A stretch of 64,000 nt of DNA from an uncultured Erysipelotrichaceae bacterium (lineage in GTDB: Bacteria > Bacillota_I > Bacilli_A > RF39 > UBA660), in NCBI GenBank assembly GCA_902793375.1, contig CADBDE010000005.1, positions 1-64,000 on the forward strand. The letters run 5' to 3'. The notes under the pieces are model-generated. The model was not told where the DNA came from and did not search any database. It worked only from the letters and a program-made list of their open reading frames with translations. A program made the position numbers and the translations under genes. Position 1 is the first letter of the stretch; each line of letters begins with the position of its first letter. This document shows, one piece after another, positions 8,418 to 16,617 of this stretch.

Positions 8418-9281
8418 TTATTTAATAATATTTTTTGCTTTATTTTCAATCTTTTTTAATATAAATTCTTTTGTAGTTTTTTTATTAGAATCTTTAACAA
8501 CTTTTTCATTTAATTTACCTTTAATCATTTCTCTTAATTCATAATACTCTTCAAAATCAGGTTTACTATTAAGTTCACATTCTATTTCTTTATTTGTTAA
8601 TTCATCATATACTCCATTATAGAATTTACCATCTATAGAAACGAATCCAATAATAGTTGATGCATAAGAAATATTATTAATTACTAAAGAACAATTAATT
8701 CTATCAATAAACTTAAATATATTTCCATTTGTATTATCTACTTCTTCTAAATTAATAAATGGTGGAGTAATATACTTCTTTTCTTTTACAGAATATAAAA
8801 TAGAACTAGGTATAAGATTTTTTCTTGTTTCTATTAGAATTGTATCCTTTTTATCATTTGGAAACTCAAATAATTCTAATCTTTTGTTATTACCATCATA
8901 TAAATTATTAACTTTAGTTAATTCTTTTCCATCATATGAATAATGATCTATTTTCTTAAACATTCTTTTTTTAACCATTTTAGGAGCTATAACAATATAA
9001 TCTCCAATTATTATGTCATTATCATTAACATATTTTATTACTGTATTGTCATTTCTTAAATCATCAAATCTAAGTAATACTTTTCCATATGTATCAGTAA
9101 GAATTAATCCTTTTCTATCTATTTTTATATTTTTAAAAATATTTGCTAAAGGAATAATTTCCAATTCTTTCTCATTGTTTTCATTTTTTATATAATCACA
9201 TAGTATAAAAGAAGAGTTATTTGGATAAAATCCAATTTCTCTTAGTGAATCATATTTTTCTTTAACTTCTTCAATAACCAT
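8418..9281 (-). CDS. Hypothetical protein, function unknown
   Basis: 287 residues, soluble and rich in Asn, Lys and Ile, no signal peptide or membrane segment. Short beta-rich stretches alternate with turns; the C-terminus is a Lys-rich helix. A strong GGAGGG lies five bases before the ATG. It sits 33 bases upstream of the flippase gene on the same strand, so the two are probably co-transcribed. No family was recognised. Confidence 0.7.
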   Translation of the reverse strand: MVIEEVKEKYDSLREIGFYPNNSSFILCDYIKNENNEKELEIIPLANIFKNIKIDRKGLILTDTYGKVLLRFDDLRNDNTVIKYVNDNDIIIGDYIVIAPKMVKKRMFKKIDHYSYDGKELTKVNNLYDGNNKRLELFEFPNDKKDTILIETRKNLIPSSILYSVKEKKYITPPFINLEEVDNTNGNIFKFIDRINCSLVINNISYASTIIGFVSIDGKFYNGVYDELTNKEIECELNSKPDFEEYYELREMIKGKLNEKVVKDSNKKTTKEFILKKIENKAKNIIK

Positions 9282-9295
9282 AAACCCTCCATAAA

Positions 9296-9329
9296 CAAAA
9301 AAAGTTATTAATTATTTAGCATTAATAAC
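9296..9329 (-). terminator. Intrinsic terminator of the 31-residue peptide gene
   Basis: On the minus strand GTTATTAAT pairs with ATTAATAAC, followed by seven T. The stem includes the last codons of the small gene. Confidence 0.75.
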
Positions 9330-9403
9330 CATCCAGCTACAAGTGAAAATATCATAACACCTGCTAAAACTAATGATACTATTTTTATAGTTTTTTGGCT
9401 CAT
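9308..9403 (-). CDS. 31-residue single-pass membrane peptide (Prli42-like)
   Basis: Too short for ordinary ORF calling. The peptide begins MSQKTIKIVSLVLAG and continues with one hydrophobic helix containing Gly-Trp near its end. GAGGTG lies six bases before the ATG, a promoter-like TATAAT lies upstream and a clear terminator overlaps its end, which together support a real gene. Size, a polar N-terminus with Lys and one helix resemble Prli42, the membrane anchor of the stressosome in Firmicutes, and DUF4044-type miniproteins. The assignment to either family is a guess. Confidence 0.7.
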   Translation of the reverse strand: MSQKTIKIVSLVLAGVMIFSLVAGWLLMLNN

Positions 9404-9422
9404 CTAAAACACCTCATTATTA

Positions 9423-9451
9423 ATTATATATAAAATAATTATAAAAGTCTA
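9423..9451 (-). promoter_or_regulatory. Putative promoter of the 31-residue peptide gene
   Basis: TAGACT, 17 bases, TATAAT on the minus strand, ending about 20 bases before the start codon. The -10 is perfect, the -35 weak. Confidence 0.45.
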
Positions 9452-9502
9452 CTTTTTTAGAATATTTTAATAAATCATTAATATCATTATATTGGTGATA
9501 AT

Positions 9503-10105
9503 ATGAAAAAAAGAAATAAGATATTAAAAAATAGTACTAAAAATCAGAAAAGATTATACTTATTATTAATTGGACTAGCTTTATTATCATTTATTATTGG
9601 AATTATTTTTATATTTTTAATATCTAATGACAATAAAATACTTATAAAAGATAATTTAACAAGTTATTTCAATAATTATAATTCATCTTTAGAATTATTC
9701 TTTAAAACATTATTTAATTATTTTATATATATTATAGTAATATGGATACTTGGAATATCTATTATAGGAATACCTTTAATATTATTTATGTATTTATTTA
9801 AGTTCTTCGTATTTGGATTTTCTTTATCAAGTATTATTAATTCATTTGGTTTTAAAGGGATAGTTATATCTTTATTAGATTTATTTCCTCATAAATTTTC
9901 TTTTTTAATTATTCTATTATTAATTACTTTTTATTCTTTATCATTTTCAATTAAATTAATTAAAAATTTATTTTTTAAAAAAGTTATAAATTTGAAAGAA
10001 GCAATGAGTAAATATTTTAAAATACTAATTATATGTTTATCAATATCGTTAATAATAACTTTGTATGAAGTATTTATAAGTAGTTTCTTTATTAAACTTC
10101 TTTAA
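9503..10105 (+). CDS. SpoIIM-family membrane protein
   Basis: 200 residues with five or so membrane helices. The central part, ILGISIIGIPLILFM followed by GFSLSS, matches the conserved core of SpoIIM/DUF95 proteins. SpoIIM is part of the DMP peptidoglycan-remodelling complex that drives engulfment in sporulation; related proteins occur in non-sporulators. In Bacillus spoIIM lies near xerD and drm (deoB); here xerD and deoB are about 5 kb further on, so the neighbourhood is loosely kept. GGTGATAAT precedes the ATG. Confidence 0.7.
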   Translation: MKKRNKILKNSTKNQKRLYLLLIGLALLSFIIGIIFIFLISNDNKILIKDNLTSYFNNYNSSLELFFKTLFNYFIYIIVIWILGISIIGIPLILFMYLFKFFVFGFSLSSIINSFGFKGIVISLLDLFPHKFSFLIILLLITFYSLSFSIKLIKNLFFKKVINLKEAMSKYFKILIICLSISLIITLYEVFISSFFIKLL

Positions 10106-10144
10106 TATTTTAATATTTTGTTATATAATACATTTGGTGATTTT

Positions 10145-11251
10145 ATGAGTAAAGTTATTGTTGGAATTAGTGGTGGAGTAGATTCAAGTGTAGCAGCTAT
10201 TCTATTACAAAAACAAGGGTATGAAGTAGAAGGATTATTTATGAGAAATTGGGATTCATCAATTAATAATGATATATTAGGAAATCCTAATTTAAATAAT
10301 AATATATGTCCACAAGAGCAAGATTATAATGATGCAGTAGAAGTATGTAAAAAGCTTAATATACCACTTCACAGAATTGATTTTGTTAAAGAATATTGGG
10401 ATTATGTATTTGAATATTTTTTAAGTGAATTAAAAAAAGGAAGAACTCCAAACCCTGATATTATGTGTAATAAATATATTAAATTTGATTATTTTGCAAA
10501 AGAAGCTAAAAGACTTGGAGCAGACTATATTGCAACTGGTCATTATGCAAAAATGGAAGATGGATATTTAAAAAAAGCAAAAGATTCAAATAAAGATCAA
10601 ACATATTTTTTGTGTCAGTTATCTCATGAACAATTAGAAAATGTATTATTTCCTTTAGGAGATATAGATAAATCAGAAGTAAGGCGTATTGCTGAAGAAT
10701 ATGATTTAATAACTGCTCATAAAAAAGATTCTACTGGTATTTGTTTTATTGGAGAAAGACATTTTAAAGAATTCTTAACTAATTATTTACCTAATCAAAA
10801 AGGTGATGTAATAGATATAGATACTAATAAGAAAGTAGGGGAGCATATTGGACTTATGTACTACACTATTGGTCAAAGAAAAGGACTAGATATAGGTGGT
10901 AATAAAGATAGATTATTTGTTGTTGGTAAGAATTTAGATAAGAATGTTTTATATGTATCTTTTAAGGAAGATAATGAATATTTAATATCTACTAGCTGTA
11001 TTGTAGAAGACATTAATTTTAACTGTGATTTAAGACCAAATAAATGTAATGCAAAGTTTAGATATAGAGCAGAAGAATATCCAGTTGAATTAGAATATTT
11101 AGAAGATGGAAATATTTTAGTTAAATATGATGGAGTAAAAGCAGTAACACCAGGACAAGCTTGTGTATTCTATTTAGATGATAAATGTATTGGTGGAGGC
11201 TTAATTAAAGAAGTTAGAAAGAATAATGAAAAATTGTGGTATTTATTATAA
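10145..11251 (+). CDS. mnmA: tRNA-specific 2-thiouridylase MnmA
   Basis: Thiolates U34 at position 2 in tRNAs for Lys, Glu and Gln. 368 residues. The PP-loop GISGGVDSSVAA begins at about residue 6; the two catalytic Cys are in NPDIMCNKYIK and STGICFIGER; DQTYFLCQL and GLMYYTIGQRKGL are family motifs. The ATG at 10145 is preferred over 10118, because a TATAAT at 10124-10129 lies between them and GGTGA precedes the later start. Confidence 0.95.
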   Translation: MSKVIVGISGGVDSSVAAILLQKQGYEVEGLFMRNWDSSINNDILGNPNLNNNICPQEQDYNDAVEVCKKLNIPLHRIDFVKEYWDYVFEYFLSELKKGRTPNPDIMCNKYIKFDYFAKEAKRLGADYIATGHYAKMEDGYLKKAKDSNKDQTYFLCQLSHEQLENVLFPLGDIDKSEVRRIAEEYDLITAHKKDSTGICFIGERHFKEFLTNYLPNQKGDVIDIDTNKKVGEHIGLMYYTIGQRKGLDIGGNKDRLFVVGKNLDKNVLYVSFKEDNEYLISTSCIVEDINFNCDLRPNKCNAKFRYRAEEYPVELEYLEDGNILVKYDGVKAVTPGQACVFYLDDKCIGGGLIKEVRKNNEKLWYLL

Positions 11252-11264
11252 ATATCACATTTTC
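11236..11264 (+). terminator. Intrinsic terminator overlapping the mnmA stop
   Basis: GTGGTATTT and AAATATCAC pair (one G-T pair) around ATTAT, followed by a short T-rich run. Confidence 0.55.
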
Positions 11265-11291
11265 ATTAAAAAAATAAAAAAATCATTATAC

Positions 11292-11311
11292 TTTACACTT
11301 GACAATGTAAA
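11292..11311. promoter_or_regulatory. Palindrome over the -35 of the HTH regulator gene
   Basis: TTTACA-N8-TGTAAA encloses the TTGACA -35 hexamer, and outer arms AATCATT (11281) and AATGATT (11311) extend it imperfectly. A repressor bound here would block the promoter; autoregulation by the downstream HTH protein is the simplest guess. Confidence 0.5.
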
Positions 11312-11326
11312 ATGATTTGATAAAAT
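11299..11326 (+). promoter_or_regulatory. Promoter of the HTH regulator gene
   Basis: TTGACA, 16 bases, TAAAAT, preceded by TG (extended -10). It ends 26 bases before the start codon. Confidence 0.7.
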
Positions 11327-11352
11327 TAAATTAGATATTATGGAGGTAGTTT

Positions 11353-12120
11353 ATGGATAGAGTAAATGAGATATTAAGTGAATTAGGAGTTTCAAAAGTA
11401 AAATTAGCAAAATATCTTGGTGTATCAAGACAAATGCTTTACAATTATCTAGCTATGAATAGTATTAATGAGTGGCCAAAAGAAAAATCAACTAAGTTTT
11501 TAGGTCTTTTGGGAGTTAAAGATGAAAAAGAATTAAAAGATATTGAACTTGATAGTGATTTTATATTAGCAGTTGAAGCAAAATTAGCTGATGGTGTTAA
11601 AGATGGGCAAGATAAAGATTCTTTAACTACATTAAAAGGATTTAATAAAAAAGAGCAAGAATTACTTTCAGATATTATATTTTTATTAAAACAAAGATTA
11701 ACCGAAGATAAATCTAAAGAAACATTTTATGCATATAGTTATTTATATCATTATCTTCAATCAATGGAAACTAATAAGGAATTGAAATATATCTTAGCTT
11801 ATATGTCTAAATCAATGGGATTTACCGATCCTAATGAATTTGCATTTAATCAAGATCAACAATTTATTTTTGAAGCAATATTATTCTCTGGACTTACTTT
11901 ATATAATAATGGTGGTTCATCTAAGATTAAACTTGCTGAAGCTCATAAGAGATTTGTCCAAGATATTGAACATAAAAATGAAGAAAAGTTATCAAGAACT
12001 CAAGAGTTAAATACTGCTAAAGTACAAGCTTTAAGAGAACTTGGATATACTGAAATAAATGAAGATAATGCTAAAGAAGTACTTGAAAAAATAGCTGAAA
12101 TTCAATCAAGAAAAGTATAA
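11353..12120 (+). CDS. HTH-XRE-type DNA-binding protein, unknown regulon
   Basis: 255 residues. Residues about 5-50 form a Cro/CI-like helix-turn-helix (ELGVSKVKLAKYLGVSRQML). The rest is mostly helical, with a Lys/Glu-rich C-terminal coiled coil (about 195-250) likely used for oligomerisation. GGAGGT precedes the ATG. The gene has its own promoter, overlapped by a palindrome, and its own terminator, so it is monocistronic. The partner genes it controls are not evident. Confidence 0.8.
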   Translation: MDRVNEILSELGVSKVKLAKYLGVSRQMLYNYLAMNSINEWPKEKSTKFLGLLGVKDEKELKDIELDSDFILAVEAKLADGVKDGQDKDSLTTLKGFNKKEQELLSDIIFLLKQRLTEDKSKETFYAYSYLYHYLQSMETNKELKYILAYMSKSMGFTDPNEFAFNQDQQFIFEAILFSGLTLYNNGGSSKIKLAEAHKRFVQDIEHKNEEKLSRTQELNTAKVQALRELGYTEINEDNAKEVLEKIAEIQSRKV

Positions 12121-12142
12121 TAATAAAATAGGTTAGGGAAGA

Positions 12143-12174
12143 GATAGATTATATACCATAATTTATCTTTTTTT
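12143..12174 (+). terminator. Intrinsic terminator after the HTH regulator gene
   Basis: GATAGATTAT and ATAATTTATC pair around ATACC and run into seven T. Confidence 0.8.
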
Positions 12175-12687
12175 ATGCCCTATTTTAAGCAAAATAACAT
12201 AAATTAGTATAAATATACTATGATTATATTAAATTAATTATATTGGCTTTAAAATAATAAAATAACATAATAATATAGATTAAATATATAATTAATAGCT
12301 AAAAAAATATTTAACTCCCCTATTATTTTTATTATAAAAAAAGAGGGGATAAGAGAGTGCATTTTAATATCATATTTAATATAAAAGATGAATAATTATT
12401 CATCTAGAATTAAAATATAGATAATAATATATATAAACAAATAGAAATAAAATATATTTAAAAATATAAAATAATATATATAATAGATATCTAATATAGA
12501 TGTTATTAACATAATTAATATATAATATAAAAGAATATATAATTACTTATTAAATAAGAATTAATAGTATATAAAATATGCTTAAAAAACGTATAATTAT
12601 CCATCTTTTAATATAAATATTCAACTTCCTATAATTAAAGTTATGTTGCCTTGAATAAAAATATAAAAAATAGTAATAATATTACTA
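12175..12687. other. Extremely AT-rich non-coding gap
   Basis: About 510 bases, almost only A and T, without a credible open frame on either strand. The one GC-containing structure is at about 12313-12348: TCCCCT and AGGGGA flank a T/A-rich spacer of some 20 bases. Short near-repeats (TTATTCATCT near 12397, TTATCCATCT near 12597) occur but no ordered array. No tRNA, riboswitch or known ncRNA was recognised. Confidence 0.5.
12670..12687 (-). terminator. Possible weak terminator of the 12688 gene
   Basis: On the minus strand AGTAAT pairs with ATTACT across three bases, followed by ATTTTTTAT. The stem is short. Confidence 0.4.
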
Positions 12688-13935
12688 CTACTCTTCATAT
12701 AATATATTTTCTATAGTTATATAATCATCTATATTAGATTTATTTATTCTTATATTTAATTCTTTTACTTTTAATTCTGGATCATATAATATAATATTTG
12801 ATTCATATGTAATTGTATCTACAATAATAAGTTTATATAGAGTTATATTAAATATTTTAATTGTATCTATATAATTAATAATTTTATATTCATTTATAGA
12901 ATATTTCTTTTTATCTATAAATCTATCATTTAATGAAGATAAATATCTTATTAAGTATACTTTATCTTTAATAATAGTGTAGAGAAGAATTAGATATATA
13001 CTAATTGATGTATAACTAAATATACTCTCCCCTAACCCATAATAAGCGATACTAGAGAAGACTAGCATAATTGTAAATATTATCATTTTTTTCAATAATA
13101 ATATATCTCTTGTAAATTGAAATGCATATATTATTCCTGGTTGTACTTTAGTAAATGATATTGTCTTATTTAATTTATCACTTTCGAAACTAATTTTCTT
13201 AATCTTTCTATATATTAAATATATTAGAAATATAGCCAATAATAAATAAAATATATAAATAAATGGTATATTTATATAGAAGAATAATATATATCCTGCT
13301 ATATATATTAAATGATTAACTCCCCTCTTTATATCTATTTTTGAATAAAACTTAATATCTTCTAAATAGTATTCTTTATCATATGTATAATTACAATAAT
13401 CTTTATTTTTTACTAAAATATCTATTATATATCTAAAAGAATATAATATTATTAATACACAAATTATCCTTATTATAAGATGATAATTTAGTAAGAAATT
13501 GTGTATTTTTTGTGCACTATCCCCTACTTCATTATAATTAAATGTTACTTTTTCAATAATAAATAAAATATATATTGCTATTACTAGTAATGATATTCTA
13601 TTATCTATTAGTTTTTTATCAATCAACTTGAACTTTTGCTTATTTTGTTTTGTTAAATATTCTAATATTATGTAAGACACAATATCTAATGAAAATAAAA
13701 TAAAATATATATAATAATATTCAATATTAGTTATTCCAACATATAATAGAATAAATACTAAATGTATTAAATAAATAATTATATATCCAATATTTATATA
13801 TCTAAATATATATTTTAATCTTAATTTATTAAATCTAATTTTTTCTTTAGAGTAATCATTATCACCCTTATTAAATGATTTATATAAAAAATAGAATAAT
13901 ATATTTAAAATAATGATTAATATTGATACAAACAT
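12688..13935 (-). CDS. Polytopic membrane protein, function unknown
   Basis: 415 residues, very rich in Ile, Tyr, Lys and Phe, with about nine or ten hydrophobic segments over residues 1-330 and a soluble, beta-looking C-terminal tail. No catalytic or transport motif is visible. The base composition is even more AT-rich than the neighbours and matches the adjoining gap, which may mean weak selection or foreign origin. GGAGTTGATAAT precedes the ATG. A terminator of deoB lies just upstream, so it has its own promoter. Confidence 0.7.
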   Translation of the reverse strand: MFVSILIIILNILFYFLYKSFNKGDNDYSKEKIRFNKLRLKYIFRYINIGYIIIYLIHLVFILLYVGITNIEYYYIYFILFSLDIVSYIILEYLTKQNKQKFKLIDKKLIDNRISLLVIAIYILFIIEKVTFNYNEVGDSAQKIHNFLLNYHLIIRIICVLIILYSFRYIIDILVKNKDYCNYTYDKEYYLEDIKFYSKIDIKRGVNHLIYIAGYILFFYINIPFIYIFYLLLAIFLIYLIYRKIKKISFESDKLNKTISFTKVQPGIIYAFQFTRDILLLKKMIIFTIMLVFSSIAYYGLGESIFSYTSISIYLILLYTIIKDKVYLIRYLSSLNDRFIDKKKYSINEYKIINYIDTIKIFNITLYKLIIVDTITYESNIILYDPELKVKELNIRINKSNIDDYITIENILYEE

Positions 13936-13970
13936 ATTATCAACTCCATTATAATTGTAATATTTTATTA

Positions 13971-13997
13971 AAGAAAAAACAACACAAATGTGTTGTT
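13971..13997 (-). terminator. Intrinsic terminator after deoB
   Basis: On the minus strand AACAACACA pairs with TGTGTTGTT, followed by TTTTTTC. Confidence 0.85.
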
Positions 13998-14000
13998 ATA

Positions 14001-15167
14001 TTATTTTAGTTTTTCTAAGAAACTAGTTCCAATTTCTGGTTTTTCCACTTCAAAGTTTTCTGCAATAGTAGCTCCAATATCTGCCATTGTTTGTAGTATA
14101 TCAAGCTTTTTTGGTTCTAAAAATCTTCTAGAATATATTATTACTGGAACATTTTCTCTTGTATGAGAGTTACCAGGGAATGTTGGATCATTTCCATGAT
14201 CTGCAGTAATTATTAATAAATCATCTTTTTCAAGTTTATTAAGTATTAGAGGAATTTCTACATCAAATTCTTCAATAGAATTAGCATATCCTTCAATATC
14301 TCTATTATGAGCATATAAAGCATCGAAATCATTTAGATTAATAAAGCAAAGACCAGTAAACTTTTTACTCATAATATCAGTTAATTTAGTTAATGTATCC
14401 ATATTATTATTTGATGATTTAATAATTTTTGTAATTCCTTCTCCATCAAATATATCATTTATTTTACCTATTGAAATAACACTGTAACCATTATCTTTTA
14501 ATGAATTTAAAACACTTCTTTTTGGAGGTTTTACAGAGTAATCTTTTCTATCTTGAGTAAATTTAAACTTACCTGGCTTACCAGTAAATGGTCTTGCAAT
14601 TACTCTAGCTACTCTAAATTCATCATCAAGTGTTATTTTACGTATTTTTTCGCAATATTGATAAAGCTTTGGAATAGGAACAACTTCTTCATGAGCTGCA
14701 ACTTGTAATGTTGAATCAGTAGAAGTATATATAATTAAACTTCCATATGATAGATGTCTTTCACCAAGCTCATTTATTATTTGTTCTCCATTTATTACTT
14801 TATTACCTATTATTCTTTTACCTGTTTCATTTTCTATTTTTTCAAGTAATTCTCTTGGAAATGCTTTTTCAGTAAATAGCTTAAAAGGTTGTATAGTTCT
14901 TATTCCCATCAACTCATAATGTGATGTTAAACTATCTTTTCCAACATTTGTTGGTTTTGCAATAGTATAATATGCTTCTGTATCTTCCTTATCACTCATG
15001 TTAATTGTATTTAAAAATCCTAGTTTTTGTAAATTTGGTACAAATAAATCATGATTATCCATAATATGTTTTAATGTATTTGCTCCAACATCGTTATATT
15101 GATTAGCATCAATAGCTTCCCCTACTCCTAGTGAATCAAGCACTAGTAAAAATATTCTTTTATACAT
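14001..15167 (-). CDS. deoB: Phosphopentomutase DeoB
   Basis: Interconverts (deoxy)ribose 1-phosphate and 5-phosphate, linking nucleoside salvage to the pentose phosphate pathway. 388 residues of the alkaline-phosphatase superfamily: the metal/nucleophile site VLDSLGVGEA near the N-terminus, KDSLTSHYELMG, and the C-terminal metal site ADHGNDPTFPGNSHTRE. AGGAGTGTTTAC precedes the ATG. xerD ends 10 bases upstream; the xerD-deoB order is the same as in Bacillus (ripX-drm). Confidence 0.95.
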   Translation of the reverse strand: MYKRIFLLVLDSLGVGEAIDANQYNDVGANTLKHIMDNHDLFVPNLQKLGFLNTINMSDKEDTEAYYTIAKPTNVGKDSLTSHYELMGIRTIQPFKLFTEKAFPRELLEKIENETGKRIIGNKVINGEQIINELGERHLSYGSLIIYTSTDSTLQVAAHEEVVPIPKLYQYCEKIRKITLDDEFRVARVIARPFTGKPGKFKFTQDRKDYSVKPPKRSVLNSLKDNGYSVISIGKINDIFDGEGITKIIKSSNNNMDTLTKLTDIMSKKFTGLCFINLNDFDALYAHNRDIEGYANSIEEFDVEIPLILNKLEKDDLLIITADHGNDPTFPGNSHTRENVPVIIYSRRFLEPKKLDILQTMADIGATIAENFEVEKPEIGTSFLEKLK

Positions 15168-15177
15168 GTAAACACTC

Positions 15178-16074
15178 CTATTTCTTACTTCTTGGATGAT
15201 ATTCTATATAATCATTCTCTACTTTTTTATTAGTTATATGGGTATAGATTCTTGTTGTGGCTATGTCACTATGACCTAAAAGTTCTTGAATACTTCTTAA
15301 GTCAGCACCATTTTCAAGCATATGTGTTGCAAATGAGTGACGGAGACTATGAGGAGAAACATTCTTTTTAATATCTTTATCTCTTAATAATTTCTTAAGT
15401 ATTTTAAAGAAACTAAATCTTGAAATTCTATCTCCCCTACTATTTAAAAATAAATAATCAGATACTTTCTTTTTATTAATTAAAAGATTTCTTCCGTTAT
15501 TTAAGTAATTATTTAAAGAATCTATAATATATTCTCCTATTGGCACAATTCGCTCTTTACTTCCTTTTCCAAAGCATCTTACTACACAGTTTTCAAAGTC
15601 AACATCAGTTAATTTTAAATCTAGCATTTCAGATATTCTAAGTCCTGTGCCATATAACAATTCTAACATAGCTTTATTACGATAGTCAAATGGTGTAATT
15701 GTATTTATATCAAGAAGTTTGTCTACTTCGTCAACTGTTAAGACATTAGGTAAACTTTTTCTTAATTTAGGTCTTTCTATTGTTAAAGATTCATCTGTTT
15801 TTAATCTATTTATTGCAAATAAATATTTATGAAAATTCTTTATTGCAGTTAGTTTTCTTGCAATAGATGTAGTTGTATAATCATTTTTATTTAAGTATTC
15901 TAGATATGACTCTATATCAAATTTAGATATATTATCTACACTAAATACTTTTCTATTTTCTTCTAAGTATGTTGCATAGTGCTCTAGATCTCTTTTATAA
16001 GAACTAGTAGTATTCTTTGCCATTCTTCTTTCATAAATTAGGTAATTTTCATAATCTTCGATTTCTTTATTCAT
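15178..16074 (-). CDS. xerD: Tyrosine recombinase XerD (chromosome dimer resolution)
   Basis: 298 residues, the usual size for XerC/XerD. N-terminal SAM-like DNA-binding domain (about 1-90), then the catalytic domain with Arg in GTGLRISEM, HSLRHSF, LLGHSDIATT and the nucleophile Tyr in RIYTHI. The start at 16074 has AGGTGATAAT upstream; the longer frame starting at 16104 lacks a site. Position before deoB points to XerD rather than XerC or a phage integrase. Confidence 0.9.
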   Translation of the reverse strand: MNKEIEDYENYLIYERRMAKNTTSSYKRDLEHYATYLEENRKVFSVDNISKFDIESYLEYLNKNDYTTTSIARKLTAIKNFHKYLFAINRLKTDESLTIERPKLRKSLPNVLTVDEVDKLLDINTITPFDYRNKAMLELLYGTGLRISEMLDLKLTDVDFENCVVRCFGKGSKERIVPIGEYIIDSLNNYLNNGRNLLINKKKVSDYLFLNSRGDRISRFSFFKILKKLLRDKDIKKNVSPHSLRHSFATHMLENGADLRSIQELLGHSDIATTRIYTHITNKKVENDYIEYHPRSKK

Positions 16075-16090
16075 ATTATCACCTATAATC

Positions 16091-16119
16091 ATTATATAAC
16101 ACATTTTCTTATTATCTAA
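16091..16119 (-). promoter_or_regulatory. Putative xerD promoter
   Basis: TTAGAT, 17 bases, TATAAT on the minus strand, implying a very short leader before the AGGTGA site. Confidence 0.5.
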
Positions 16120-16166
16120 TAATTTATTAATAATTTATGTTAAAATAGTGTTAAGGAAGTGTTTAT

Positions 16167-16595
16167 ATGTTTAAAGCAAATAAATTAAATGAATCAAAAG
16201 ATGAGAAACTTGAAATTAGTTATATTAATAATGAAATATATAATCCAAAAGAAAAAACAAGAGATTCTTTTAAATCATTATCATTTGATTTTACTGGTAA
16301 AATAAATAATGACGAATATTGTCTTTCCTTTGCTTTAAATTGTAGAAATGAAGTATTATTAGATTTTCCTTTGAATGAACAAATAAATTTAAAAAAATAT
16401 ATACATGGAGGAGAAACGTTCTTTTATGTAAATAATGAGTATGATATTGATCCAGAAATGGATATAATTATAATGAGATATATAAAAAATAATTATATTA
16501 TTCGTGTTAAGATAAATGCTAATTTAGGAATTAAAATTGGAGATTATGCTGCAATAATAGAATTCGAATTCAATTTAGATGATTATTTGATATAA
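16167..16595 (+). CDS. Small hypothetical protein
   Basis: 142 residues, acidic, soluble and beta-rich by appearance, without membrane segment or recognised motif. AAGGAAGTG precedes the ATG. It is followed 22 bases later by rarA on the same strand and is divergent from xerD, so it is probably the first gene of a two-gene unit. Confidence 0.65.
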   Translation: MFKANKLNESKDEKLEISYINNEIYNPKEKTRDSFKSLSFDFTGKINNDEYCLSFALNCRNEVLLDFPLNEQINLKKYIHGGETFFYVNNEYDIDPEMDIIIMRYIKNNYIIRVKINANLGIKIGDYAAIIEFEFNLDDYLI

Positions 16596-16617
16596 TATTT
16601 GTACTGGAGATGATTAT

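Noticed and set aside
12312-12348. Terminator at the TCCCCT/AGGGGA arms
   Set aside because: The arms are only six bases, the spacer is long, and no T tract follows directly on either strand.
12390-12610. Replication origin with DnaA boxes
   Set aside because: TTATTCATCT and TTATCCATCT differ from TTATCCACA at two or more positions and there is no dnaA, dnaN or cluster of boxes.
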